This document shows, one piece after another, positions 6,240 to 14,457 of a DNA stretch of 45,443 bases. The first letter of the stretch is position 1; each line of letters starts with the position of its first letter. This DNA comes from a virus, in the IMG/VR virus record IMGVR_UViG_3300028883_000071, positions 1 to 45,443 of that record; one strand, written 5' to 3'. The notes under the pieces are model-generated. The model saw nothing but the letters and a program-made list of their open reading frames with translations. It was not told the origin of the DNA and made no database searches. Both the position numbers and the translations under genes were made by a program.

Positions 6240-8824
6240 ACGGATGGCGACAGGACCAGGCAGCCCTGCGGGACCGTCTCTCGCGACAGCGCGAGGGGTC
6301 TGAGTCCCGTGTGATCCTGTCAACCCCGCCTGATCTGCGCGGCGTCCGTGGGGTTCCCGCGGATCTCGCCGCGGCATCTCTTCCCGCCGGCAACGGCGAG
6401 ACGGCGCCGGATAACCGTTTCGACGCCCTGGGGTCGATCGTGCACCGTCCCGGCGGGTACGGGACGCTCGACTGGAAGCTGGAGAGTGTCTATCGCAACG
6501 GATGGCAGGCGGTCGAGGACGTGCAAAAGGACGCCTCGGTCCGTCAGGTACTCGCCATGAGTACGGACCGTGTCCTGGACGGCGGGATCGAGGTTTTCCC
6601 GCCTGAGAACGCCTCGCGCGCAGAGAAAGAGGCGGTCGGGATCATGCGCGGGTGTCTCGAGGCGAGCCGTGATCCCCTGGTCGGCATGGTGCAGACGATG
6701 GTCCGCTATGGCCGTCTCTTTTCCTGGACGATCGCCGAAAAGGCGCTCGCGCTGGGGACGGGCACCCTCAGCGGGTACCGTGTCCTGGACCGTCTCGCGG
6801 TCCGTTACCCCCGTTACTGGCGCGCCGCGGTGACGAAAACGGGGCAGGTCGAGGGGTGGGTCTACCTGAAACAGGGGTACAAGCGCTCAAAATCGGCCTA
6901 TCCGCCAAACCGTTTCCTGCATCTCGTGTTCCGTGACCTGTCGAGCCCGTATGGCGACAGCCCGATCGACGTGCTGGCGCTGCTGGTGTGGCTCAAAACC
7001 CGGGTCGCGCTGGTCAAAAGCGGGACGTATATCGAGGACTATGCGACGCCGATGCGGCAGGCGCGGCGCGACACCAGCTCGGGGGACGTGCGCAACTGGA
7101 CGCAGACGTTTTCCCTGCTCGAGGACATTATCGAGCGGACGGAGAGCGAGGTGGGGGTGGTGATGCCGCCGGGGTACAAGCTGGAGCTGATGGAAGCGCA
7201 GCGCGGCGGGTTCGACGTATTCGAGAAGGGTGTGGGGTTGTTCGACTCGCAGATCGCGAAAGCGCTGGAGTGGTCGCCGCTGATGGCGGACCAGGCGCGG
7301 GGAGTGTCGGGCAGCTACGCACAGACGAGCGCTCACAGCGACGCCGGGCAGCCGACGCGGCACCTGGAGAGGCTGATTGTCGCCCGCAGGCTGCAGCGCG
7401 ACCTGGTGGACCCCTTGCACCGTCAGAATTTCCCCGCCGTGGTCCGTCCGCCTCGTATCGCATTAAACCGTGACCGAAACGAGAGCCTCGTCGATCTGAT
7501 GCTGTTTTCGCAGGGTGCGGTCAACCTGATCGACCGGGGGCTGGAGATCGCCGCGGAGACGGTGTACGAGCTGGCGCAGATCCCGGAACCGGGCAAGGGG
7601 CAGAAACTGCTGACGCCGGGCCGGACGGCCGCGGGGTCGCAGGGGATCCCGAACCAGGCGCTCGCGCTGCGGGACGACCCGCTGGGGGGCGCGCTGGTGC
7701 AGCTGCTGGGGTCGATGGAACGGGGCACAGACGGCAAGCTGGCGCTCAAGGGCGAGAAGGGCGCGACGGCGCTGCAGAACCTGGCTCGCGCGGTCGAGGT
7801 CGAGGTGGATCCCCCGAAGGGGGTGGCGGTGTCGCAAAAAAGCGGCGACGGTCACGATCACACGCTCGCCGCGGGGGACGGGGCGGGTCGTCCGCAAAAC
7901 GGCCGGGAACGTGCGGAAAGCCTGGGAGTCCAGGAACAGACGCTCTCGCGGATTGTGACGGCGGGCCAAGAGGGCACGGCGGACAAGGTCGAGGGGTGGA
8001 TCGCTGCCGGGCTGGCGCGTGCGCGCGGCATCCTGGAAAGCGGCAGCGTGTCCGCGGTGCCGGGGTTCAGCCTGGAGGCTGAGGTCGACGAGCTGGCGGA
8101 TCCGCTGGAGGTGGCGGTGTGGCGTGCCGGGTTTGTCGGCGCGTCGTTCGACACCCTGGGCTATTTGAAAGCACGGGACCGTGCAGCGGGCCGTGCAACG
8201 CTATCCCTCGAGGACGACTGGAACCGCAGCAGCTGGAACGCTCGCGACCTGGGGCGTGAGGCGCTGGGGATCGACGGGGCCGAGGCGGCGATGGCGGCGC
8301 TCGAGCGCTGGACCGTGCTGGAACGTCCCGCGTTTGCAACGCTGGCGGAAAGCCTGCGCGCCCGGTGTTTGACGGTGGCGGGTGCAACGGCACAGGAGAT
8401 TGAGGGAGTGTTCCGTCAAACGCTGCTCGAGGCGCTGCGTCAGGGGTGGAATTACCAGGCGTTTGTCGAGGCGGTGTCGGACCGGACCTCGGGGTTTACG
8501 GCGCAGCATTTGGAGCTGGTGTACCGGGAGAACACCCGCCAGGCGTACGCCGAAGTACGCCGGGCAAACCAGGCGGCAAACCCGGCGGTTCGTGCCCTGA
8601 TCTATTCCGCCGTAAACGACAGCCGGACGCGCCCTGCGCACCGTGCGCTCGACGGCCTGGTCCGTCCGCAAACGGACCCGATCTGGCAGCAGGTTTATCC
8701 GCCCTGGGAGTGGGGCTGCAGGTGTGTCGTGTTCAGCGTTTACAGCTGGGACGACGAGGAAGAGACAAGCGACGAGGACCTGGCGAAAAAACTCGCCGGG
8801 TTCCCGGGTCGATACGGGAGCTAA
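6236..8824 (+). CDS. Portal protein fused to MuF head-morphogenesis domain
   Basis: 862 residues, GTG start overlapping the previous stop. Residues about 50-450 resemble Mu gp29-type portals (DUF935), for example VLAMSTDRVLDGG and the WVYLKQGYKRS...YPPNRFLHLVFRD region. The portal forms the dodecameric DNA channel at one head vertex. The last 120 residues are a MuF (Mu gp30/SPP1 gp7) domain, with RTRPAHRALDGLVRP and PPWEWGCRCVVFSVYSW, where the conserved His and CRC are intact. Separate portal and MuF genes are usual in Mu; here they are one frame. The central stretch (about 500-600) is low in homology and probably a linker. Confidence 0.88.
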   Translation: MNGWRQDQAALRDRLSRQREGSESRVILSTPPDLRGVRGVPADLAAASLPAGNGETAPDNRFDALGSIVHRPGGYGTLDWKLESVYRNGWQAVEDVQKDASVRQVLAMSTDRVLDGGIEVFPPENASRAEKEAVGIMRGCLEASRDPLVGMVQTMVRYGRLFSWTIAEKALALGTGTLSGYRVLDRLAVRYPRYWRAAVTKTGQVEGWVYLKQGYKRSKSAYPPNRFLHLVFRDLSSPYGDSPIDVLALLVWLKTRVALVKSGTYIEDYATPMRQARRDTSSGDVRNWTQTFSLLEDIIERTESEVGVVMPPGYKLELMEAQRGGFDVFEKGVGLFDSQIAKALEWSPLMADQARGVSGSYAQTSAHSDAGQPTRHLERLIVARRLQRDLVDPLHRQNFPAVVRPPRIALNRDRNESLVDLMLFSQGAVNLIDRGLEIAAETVYELAQIPEPGKGQKLLTPGRTAAGSQGIPNQALALRDDPLGGALVQLLGSMERGTDGKLALKGEKGATALQNLARAVEVEVDPPKGVAVSQKSGDGHDHTLAAGDGAGRPQNGRERAESLGVQEQTLSRIVTAGQEGTADKVEGWIAAGLARARGILESGSVSAVPGFSLEAEVDELADPLEVAVWRAGFVGASFDTLGYLKARDRAAGRATLSLEDDWNRSSWNARDLGREALGIDGAEAAMAALERWTVLERPAFATLAESLRARCLTVAGATAQEIEGVFRQTLLEALRQGWNYQAFVEAVSDRTSGFTAQHLELVYRENTRQAYAEVRRANQAANPAVRALIYSAVNDSRTRPAHRALDGLVRPQTDPIWQQVYPPWEWGCRCVVFSVYSWDDEEETSDEDLAKKLAGFPGRYGS

Positions 8825-8828
8825 AGCG

Positions 8829-10313
8829 ATGCCGAAACCGACAGAAAAAGAGCGGGCCGCTCGCAAGCAAAAAGAGTACGAGCAGCTGCAGCAGGTGGCG
8901 CTGGTGTCGCCCGTGCCGGAGGTGCTGGCGTCGGACGCGGCGGGTGCGGTCGGCAAATACGGCTGCACCGAAGCGGATCTCGCGGCGCTGCGTGGGCTGG
9001 ACAACCCACCTCTCGACTCGCTGGGTCTGGACGACTTCGGCGTGAGGTCGTTTGCGGTGACGAGCGACCTGTTGACGCAGATCCACACTCGTTTCCGTCC
9101 GGAGCACATGGAGCATATCGCCGAGCTTTTGAACGGTCGCCCGGTGATGATCAATCACGAGCTGTTTGATCTGGCTCGCGGTCGCTGGATCCTGCCGCAA
9201 CTGGTGCACGAGGAGGTCGAGGATCGTTTTGAGTCCGGCGGCCGTCGGATGGCGGGGGTGATCTACGCTCGCCTCGCGCTGCCGATGCCCGACGAGGAGG
9301 ATCTGTATAACAAGGTCGCCTCGGGCATTGTGGGGGTGTCGATCGGGGTCCACCCGACTCAGTGGACGTGCGGGATCTGCGGGCAGGACTACCGGACCAC
9401 TGCCTGCTCTCACCTGCGCGGGGAAGAGTACAACGGCCGCCAGGCGTTTGTCTGGTGGGAGATGCCGCCCGGGTCAAACGCCTATGTCCGCGAAGCCTCG
9501 CTCGCCTGGGATGGCGCGGCGAGTGGCAGTGGACCTCGCGGGAACCTGTCGGCGGATCTGCGAGACGGGAAGGTCCCGGGGTGGGACTTGACGAACGAAA
9601 AGGACCAGCTCGACCTGGGGGGTGCCGGGTTGAACGCTGGGGACGACTTGAAGGGCTCGACACGCGAGCCTGATAGAGAAAGGGCGCCTGACGCCCGAGG
9701 AGAGCACGAGATGGAGTGGAACAAAGAACTCCGGGCGCTCGCGGCGCGCCTGGGATTGAACCCGGACGAGGCGGGTGTGACGCCGGAGAGTGTGTTGTCG
9801 ATGGCAGCAAGCGACCAGGTCGAGATCCTGTCCGCGTCCGAGAAGGGCAAGCTCGTGGGTGAGCTGGAAAAGGCACGGAACGCCACCCGCGAAGGCCGTC
9901 TCGCTGCGTTCAGCGAGAAACTCAAGGGCTCCGGCCTGGCGCCGGCGGTGTTGGGGATGGTGGAGGCGCTTGCCTTGTGCCTGTTGGAGCCATCCGAGGA
10001 GCTGTCGGTTTTGTCCGCGGCGGACGAGGGCGACGAGCCGAAAAAGGTGCCGGTGCTGACGCACCTCGAGCAGCTGTTTGTCCAGGTGGCCGACTTGTCG
10101 GCAAAGGGGGAACTGCTGGACGAGGAGGCGCTCGGCGCGCGTACCCCGGACGACACGTCCGAACCGGGCGAAAGTGTGGATCCCGAGCAGGCGCTGCACG
10201 AGGCGACGCTGCGGATCCAGGCGGACGCCGCAGACGAGGGGCGTGAGCTGTCCTATGAGGCGGCGCTGTCCCTGGCGATGAAAGCACGTAAGCGGGAGCG
10301 CGCGGCGAAGTGA
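8829..10313 (+). CDS. Prohead protease fused to scaffold
   Basis: 494 residues from ATG 8829, 4 nt after the MuF stop. The N-terminal 300 residues match phage prohead-protease proteins that carry a cysteine knuckle: VGVSIGVHPTQWTCGICGQ (about 163-185), then TTACSHLRGEEYNG (about 190-203). The C-terminal 200 residues are highly acidic and helical, ending LSYEAALSLAMKARKRE like the scaffold part of Mu gpI. In this family the protease matures the prohead and the scaffold directs capsid assembly. The catalytic residues cannot be assigned with confidence by eye. A nested start for the scaffold part is listed separately. Confidence 0.75.
   Translation: MPKPTEKERAARKQKEYEQLQQVALVSPVPEVLASDAAGAVGKYGCTEADLAALRGLDNPPLDSLGLDDFGVRSFAVTSDLLTQIHTRFRPEHMEHIAELLNGRPVMINHELFDLARGRWILPQLVHEEVEDRFESGGRRMAGVIYARLALPMPDEEDLYNKVASGIVGVSIGVHPTQWTCGICGQDYRTTACSHLRGEEYNGRQAFVWWEMPPGSNAYVREASLAWDGAASGSGPRGNLSADLRDGKVPGWDLTNEKDQLDLGGAGLNAGDDLKGSTREPDRERAPDARGEHEMEWNKELRALAARLGLNPDEAGVTPESVLSMAASDQVEILSASEKGKLVGELEKARNATREGRLAAFSEKLKGSGLAPAVLGMVEALALCLLEPSEELSVLSAADEGDEPKKVPVLTHLEQLFVQVADLSAKGELLDEEALGARTPDDTSEPGESVDPEQALHEATLRIQADAADEGRELSYEAALSLAMKARKRERAAK
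9711..10313 (+). CDS. Nested scaffold protein from an internal in-frame start
   Basis: ATG 9711 is in frame with the protease gene and has a strong Shine-Dalgarno (GAGGAG at 9697-9702) 8 nt upstream, unusual inside a coding region. It would give a 200-residue product starting MEWNKELRALAARLG, made only of the acidic helical scaffold domain. Lambda Nu3 (inside C) and Mu Z (inside I) are established precedents for such nested scaffolds. Expression is inferred from the ribosome site, position and composition. Confidence 0.65.
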   Translation: MEWNKELRALAARLGLNPDEAGVTPESVLSMAASDQVEILSASEKGKLVGELEKARNATREGRLAAFSEKLKGSGLAPAVLGMVEALALCLLEPSEELSVLSAADEGDEPKKVPVLTHLEQLFVQVADLSAKGELLDEEALGARTPDDTSEPGESVDPEQALHEATLRIQADAADEGRELSYEAALSLAMKARKRERAAK

Positions 10314-10384
10314 CCGCGGCGGTTTCCTGATCAATGAGGGGCCGCTCAACGGTCCAAAAGTGAACCGAACAAGGAGAGAGGACG

Positions 10385-10798
10385 ATGGCTCCGACTCACG
10401 ACCTCGGGCTGCTGCCCGAAAAACCGCGCAAGGCGTACGCGGCGGAGGCGCTGACCCAGTACGGGCTGGTCCGCCTGAACAGCGACGGCGAGCTGGAAAT
10501 GTGCGACACGCAGGGGGAAGAGGCAGACGGCTGGGTAGACCGTGCTTATGCCGCGGACGACCTGGTGACCTACTACAAGGCTGGACGCCTGGCAACGGTA
10601 ATCGGCGACAAAACCTCGGTCGTGCTGGGTGCGCGTTTGACTCCCAGCGCCGAAGGATCCCCGGCGACGCCGGGCCGCAGCGAGCTGGCGGCATCGGGCG
10701 ACTACGCGATCGGCCAGGCGCTCGAGACCCCGTCCGCAGACGGTGACGTGATCGCGTTCGAGGCGGATTTCAGCGCCGGACGCTGGGCAAAAGCCTAA
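10385..10798 (+). CDS. Head decoration/stabilisation protein
   Basis: 137 residues, ATG after AAGGAGAGAGG. It is a small beta-rich protein with repeated short strands and a GQALETPSADGDVIAFE motif near the end, like DUF2190/lambda D-type capsid-decoration proteins that bind the expanded shell. It lies directly before the major capsid gene, the usual place for decoration genes. There is no catalytic motif. Confidence comes from position, size and the general pattern. Confidence 0.65.
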   Translation: MAPTHDLGLLPEKPRKAYAAEALTQYGLVRLNSDGELEMCDTQGEEADGWVDRAYAADDLVTYYKAGRLATVIGDKTSVVLGARLTPSAEGSPATPGRSELAASGDYAIGQALETPSADGDVIAFEADFSAGRWAKA

Positions 10799-10827
10799 CC
10801 GATTGAACACCCTCGAGTGAGGGATCT

Positions 10828-10849
10828 GGCGGGCGTGCAAGCGCCCGCC
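10828..10849 (+). other. Hairpin between decoration and capsid genes
   Basis: GGCGGGCG (10828-10835) pairs perfectly with CGCCCGCC (10842-10849) over a 6-nt loop, without a following U-run. It may set relative mRNA levels or stabilise the downstream capsid message rather than stop transcription. Confidence 0.5.
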
Positions 10850-10896
10850 CTGGTTGGAACAAAACGAAACACGACTGATACGAGGAGGGTCGCACG

Positions 10897-11889
10897 ATGG
10901 CGACGAAAGTAGCTGGACACTATCTGCAAGTGTTGAGCCACTTCTCGCAGGAGAAATACCGGGACCGGGGAGACTATGTCTGGAAAAACCTGTTCCCGTT
11001 GGTTTCTGTCGAGAAGTTGAGCGACGAGTTCGCAGTATGGGACCTCAACCCAGTGGAGCTGGACATTGCCGCAGCGGTGCCGGATTCGGTTCCGCCCCCG
11101 CTGATTGTCGGCGACAGCCCGACAACTGACAGCTACCTGCTCAAGCGGTACCGTTTGGCGAGCAGGATGGAAAAAACGCAGCTGTCCAATGAGGACGCGA
11201 TTATCCGGACGCGCAAGCGTCACGCGAACAAGATCCTCAAGCTGCTCAATCTCGGTGCTGAAAAGCGTGTGATCGACACGGTCCTCAGCACGGACAACAT
11301 GGACCTCAACGGCGCCGCCTCGACGGCCTGGAATAACGACGCGGCGGACATTGAGAAAATGTGCGACGTGGCGGACGAGGCGGTCTACGACGAGACCGGT
11401 GTGATCACGAATAAGATCGTGATGAACTGGTCCGACTGGCTCAAGCTGAAGTATAACCCGCGGATCCGCAAGCTGCTCGACGAGCAGAACAAGGTCCAGC
11501 AGATCGAAAACCCGCAGGTGCTGCGCAAGCTGTTCGGCAAGGACCTGATCATCTCGACGCGCAAGTACAACAGCGCAAACCGTGGGCAAACGGCCTCGTA
11601 CGCGGACCTCTGGACCTCCGGCAAAATCCTGTTTGCCTATGTGGCGCCCGAGGACGAGATCGGGGTCGACACGATGACTCTCGGCGCGACGTTCCAGGGT
11701 ATGCTGGACGAGGTCGGCGAACTGCTGCAGGATCCCTCGGGCGAGGGTGGCGTCTCGGTCTATATGAACGAGTACGATATGCAGCCGGTCGATCAAACCC
11801 GGACGGTCAAGCTGGTCGGCGAGATCCTGCAGCAGGAGAAGCTGCTGGACGCCAACTGCGGGTACCTGATGACGAGCTGCATCGAGTAA
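10897..11889 (+). CDS. Major capsid protein (HK97-fold expected)
   Basis: 330 residues from ATG after GAGGAGG. It follows portal, protease/scaffold and decoration in canonical order. It contains an early region REKYRDRGDYVWKNLFP-like in composition, a central helix-rich segment and a C-terminal LFAYVAPEDEIGVDT stretch typical of the P-domain of lambda E/HK97-like capsids. It is flanked by hairpins on both sides, often seen around highly expressed capsid genes. No delta domain is apparent, in line with a separate scaffold. Confidence 0.8.
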   Translation: MATKVAGHYLQVLSHFSQEKYRDRGDYVWKNLFPLVSVEKLSDEFAVWDLNPVELDIAAAVPDSVPPPLIVGDSPTTDSYLLKRYRLASRMEKTQLSNEDAIIRTRKRHANKILKLLNLGAEKRVIDTVLSTDNMDLNGAASTAWNNDAADIEKMCDVADEAVYDETGVITNKIVMNWSDWLKLKYNPRIRKLLDEQNKVQQIENPQVLRKLFGKDLIISTRKYNSANRGQTASYADLWTSGKILFAYVAPEDEIGVDTMTLGATFQGMLDEVGELLQDPSGEGGVSVYMNEYDMQPVDQTRTVKLVGEILQQEKLLDANCGYLMTSCIE

Positions 11890-11927
11890 CAGCAGCTCGC
11901 CCGAAAGGGCTCAATCTGTTCGCGCTA

Positions 11928-11949
11928 CCCTGCCGGGCGACCGGCAGGG
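11928..11949 (+). other. Hairpin after the capsid gene
   Basis: CCCTGCCGG (11928-11936) and CCGGCAGGG (11941-11949) form a 9-bp stem closed by GCGA. There is no U-tract, so this is more likely an mRNA-stabilising or attenuating element than a full terminator. Confidence 0.5.
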
Positions 11950-11979
11950 TGGTGGGGGCGCAACGAGGCAGGAGGTCTC

Positions 11980-12339
11980 ATGCCGAAAATCGAGATCACA
12001 AAAGCAGTCGCGCACCAGGAGCTTTTTAAGCACTTCAAGCTGGGGGTCCAGGAGGTGACGGACAAACAGCGCGAGGTGCTGATCCGTGACGGGTACGCGC
12101 GAGATGTGCAGGCGGGCAAGCCTGCCGGTGAGGGCGCTGTCCAGCCTGCCGACCTGACGGTCGCACAGCTGAAAGAGCAGCTCACCTCGGCGGGGGTGGA
12201 GATACCCAAAGGGGCAAAAAAGGCGGACCTGGTCGAGCTGCTGGTGGCACAGCAGGCGGCGGGATCCGACGACGAGAACCAGGCGGACGCCGGCGACAGC
12301 ACGGAGTCCGAGGAGGATAAAGACAATGCGGAAGAGTAA
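11980..12339 (+). CDS. Small head protein with HeH/LEM-like domain
   Basis: 119 residues. Residues about 53-80 (LTVAQLKEQLTSAGVEIP, then KADLVELL) form a HeH/LEM-like helix-extended-helix fold, common in phage head-completion proteins. The tail is very acidic (DSTESEEDKDNAEE). The N-terminus (HFKLGVQEVTDKQREVL) resembles small connector proteins after the capsid gene. It overlaps the next gene by 14 nt. Likely a structural or head-completion role. Confidence 0.6.
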   Translation: MPKIEITKAVAHQELFKHFKLGVQEVTDKQREVLIRDGYARDVQAGKPAGEGAVQPADLTVAQLKEQLTSAGVEIPKGAKKADLVELLVAQQAAGSDDENQADAGDSTESEEDKDNAEE

Positions 12340-12823
12340 CCCTCTTCTCTGGCTGGTGCTGGGGGTGCTGCTGGTGGCAGTGGTTGCCGCAGCGCCAACA
12401 GGGTCGGCGAACCACTATTTCGACGGACCCGCGAAGTTTTTGGGGTCCTGGGTGGCGGTTCAGTACGACCTCTGGATCGGTGACGACCTGGAGGTGACGG
12501 ACGACGCGGCGGTCGGGGGTGACCTGACGGTCACCGGCGACGCGTCGATCGGGGACAGCCTGGCGGTGACAGGAAACCTCACCTCTGCAGGGGTTGTGCG
12601 TGGAATTGCGCTCGGTGGGGTGTCGGTCGATACGCTGGTATTCAGCGCGGCGACAACGGATACGCTCGCCTGGTCGGGTGTGACGGTGACAGACAAGGTC
12701 GCGGTCACGGCGATCGGGGACCCGGGCGGGTATTTCTACGCGGAAGTATTGGCGGACCAGGTCGCGATCCATGCCGAGGCGAGTAATTCGGCCGAGTATG
12801 TGATCCTCTTGCTCCGGCGATAA
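12326..12823 (+). CDS. Exported beta-repeat protein of unknown function
   Basis: 165 residues, ATG 9 nt after AGGAGG. It starts with a clear export signal (basic MRKSN, hydrophobic LLWLVLGVLLVAVVAAA, likely cleavage near GSA-N). The mature part has short repeats (DLEVTDDAAVGGDLTVTG, DASIGDSLAVTG) that read as a parallel beta-helix, as in phage fibre or appendage proteins. A Sec signal on a protein in the head-connector operon is unusual. It may decorate the lysogen surface, act in superinfection exclusion, or be a structural protein whose hydrophobic N-terminus is not cleaved. Confidence 0.65.
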   Translation: MRKSNPLLWLVLGVLLVAVVAAAPTGSANHYFDGPAKFLGSWVAVQYDLWIGDDLEVTDDAAVGGDLTVTGDASIGDSLAVTGNLTSAGVVRGIALGGVSVDTLVFSAATTDTLAWSGVTVTDKVAVTAIGDPGGYFYAEVLADQVAIHAEASNSAEYVILLLRR

Positions 12824-12833
12824 GGGAGGCGGG

Positions 12834-13400
12834 ATGAAACCGAGACTCTTTTCTCTGCAGGCGCTGGCGCTAGTGGTCGGTTTGCTGCTGTTGGCCGGAG
12901 GGGTTGCTTTCGGGCAGCCTGTCTCGGTCGCGACGGCCTCCGACACGGCGTTTGTCGGCGCAGGTGGCAGCGGAGACGTCGATCTGTATTTCCCGATCAC
13001 CCGCGACGCCGGCAGCTGGGAGGGGCGGATCCTGACGGACGAGGTCGGGCAGGGTCCTGCCGATTCGATCCTGGCGGGCTGGCGCCCGGTGTGGGTCACG
13101 TCGAGCGACACCCTGGCTCTGCTGCCCTGGACGGCGGCGGCGATCGACACAAACACGGAACTCTCGGGATCTGCGAACTGGCTCGCCCTGGTGACGGGCA
13201 GCGGGTACGAGATCGCGGACAGCAGCTGGAGACGTTTGCTGCCCGCTGTGCCGAGCGACACCAGCTCGCCCTTGCCCCTGCTGCGGTCGGTCAACAGTGC
13301 GACCAGCTGGGAAGGTGTGCAGCTGCGTGTCCGTGTGTACGGGTCGGAAAACGACTCGGTGCTGGTGCGTGGCGAGTGGCGCTGGCGTCGATACGACTAA
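12834..13400 (+). CDS. Second exported protein, unknown function
   Basis: 188 residues, ATG after GGGAGGCGGG. The N-terminus MKPRLFSLQALALVVGLLLL followed by AGGVAFGQ is a textbook signal peptide. The rest is beta-rich (DVDLYFPITRDAGSWEGRIL, VQLRVRVYG, RGEWRWRRYD) with no recognised motif. It lies 10 nt after another signal-peptide gene and before the connector genes, so the two probably act together. The mature protein is secreted or periplasmic if the signal works. Family not recognised. Confidence 0.65.
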   Translation: MKPRLFSLQALALVVGLLLLAGGVAFGQPVSVATASDTAFVGAGGSGDVDLYFPITRDAGSWEGRILTDEVGQGPADSILAGWRPVWVTSSDTLALLPWTAAAIDTNTELSGSANWLALVTGSGYEIADSSWRRLLPAVPSDTSSPLPLLRSVNSATSWEGVQLRVRVYGSENDSVLVRGEWRWRRYD

Positions 13401-13416
13401 CAACCCCCGAGGCGTC

Positions 13417-13442
13417 CACCCGGGCGCATAGCTGCCCGGGTG
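13417..13442 (+). other. Hairpin between exported-protein and connector genes
   Basis: CACCCGGGC (13417-13425) pairs with GCCCGGGTG (13434-13442) around an 8-nt loop. No U-tract follows. It separates the exported pair from the connector genes and may modulate read-through. Confidence 0.5.
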
Positions 13443-13466
13443 CCCTATCGGGAATGTGAGGACGGT

Positions 13467-14000
13467 ATGAGCTGGGACACGGTACGAGTCGGGCTGATCC
13501 AGGCAGCGTGCAAACCTGCCCGTGTCGATTTCTCGGACGAGGTCGGCGCGACGGAGAGCTGGGACACGACCTCCCTGCTGGCGCTGTGGGACGAGGCGCT
13601 GCAGGAGGTGCAGGAACGTCTCCTCGCGGTCTATGAGGATGGGGTGTCTGTGGTGTCCGCCTGGTCGGTGGAAAGTACCTGTCCCGCGAGTGTTCGCAGG
13701 CTGGTCACGATGCGCGCCGCGGTGCTGTGCTGGGAGCGTTCCCCGCAGACGGGCGCGAACGAGGCTTTCCTGGAGCGGATCCGCCGCCGTGCGGATCAAA
13801 CGCTCAATCGGTACGTGGAAGGTCCGCCGGAGGGGCGTGAGCTACTGGCGGACGACGGAACGGTCCTCGCGGACCGTGCCGCGCTTGGCAAGCTGGTGAC
13901 GGGCGAGTCGGACGAGCTGCGTTTGTGGAAACGTGGCGCACCGATCGACCCGTACGCCGGCACCTCGACGACGGAAAGGGTAAAACGTGAGCTGGGTTGA
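13467..14000 (+). CDS. Head-tail connector protein (Mu gp36-like, tentative)
   Basis: 177 residues from ATG 13467. It is mostly helical, with RLVTMRAAVLCWERSPQTG followed by FLERIRRRADQTLNRYVEG, the pattern of DUF1320/Mu gp36-type adaptor proteins that bind below the portal. The position (after capsid and head proteins, before the tail-completion candidate) fits. It overlaps the next gene by 14 nt. The family call is by pattern and order, not a definite motif. Confidence 0.55.
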   Translation: MSWDTVRVGLIQAACKPARVDFSDEVGATESWDTTSLLALWDEALQEVQERLLAVYEDGVSVVSAWSVESTCPASVRRLVTMRAAVLCWERSPQTGANEAFLERIRRRADQTLNRYVEGPPEGRELLADDGTVLADRAALGKLVTGESDELRLWKRGAPIDPYAGTSTTERVKRELG

Positions 14001-14454
14001 CCTGCCGCGGGTTGCCGCTGCCGGGCTGCAGAGTTTGCTGGCGTCCGAGCAGGCGGTCGCGATCCTGGGACACAAGGAGACGGTCGAGGTGTTCGGCGGA
14101 TCGAGACGTCCGGAGAGGTGGCCGTCGGTTCAGTTTTCGCTGTCGCGGTCGCGTCTCGAGCCGGGCGCGCGTGTGCTGACGGCGTTTGTCTGGATCATGC
14201 TGCGCTCGGAAAAAGAGACGGACGATGCGGCGAGTGTCTGGTCGGGTCTCGACGGGCTGGAGCGTGTCCTGGTCGAGGATATGGAAGCCCACCCGGACCG
14301 TCTGGTCGGCAACGGTGTCGCTCACCGTATCACTCGCCTCGAGTCATTCTCGGCGGTGTGGCCGGCGGACAACGAGCAGGACTCGGCACCGTTTGCAGTG
14401 GGGGGTCGTGTCGAGATCGACTTCGAGCTGTACGACGGAACGCTGGAGGGGTAG
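13987..14454 (+). CDS. Probable tail-completion/head-tail joining protein
   Basis: 155 residues, GTG start within the end of the previous gene. An alpha/beta pattern with strands VQFSLSRSRLEPG, AFVWIMLRSEKE and VEIDFELYDG suggests a tail-terminator or neck protein fold. The order adaptor, this gene, later tail tube agrees with a tail-completion role. No motif is diagnostic. Confidence 0.5.
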   Translation: MSWVDLPRVAAAGLQSLLASEQAVAILGHKETVEVFGGSRRPERWPSVQFSLSRSRLEPGARVLTAFVWIMLRSEKETDDAASVWSGLDGLERVLVEDMEAHPDRLVGNGVAHRITRLESFSAVWPADNEQDSAPFAVGGRVEIDFELYDGTLEG

Positions 14455-14457
14455 AAG

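Noticed and set aside
8643-8828. Upstream extension of the protease frame
   Set aside because: It lies inside the MuF coding region and is Arg/Ser-rich. ATG 8829 follows the MuF stop and begins a normal protein.
9474-10694. Long minus-strand open frame (406 codons)
   Set aside because: Antisense to the protease/scaffold and decoration genes, with biased composition and no recognisable domain.
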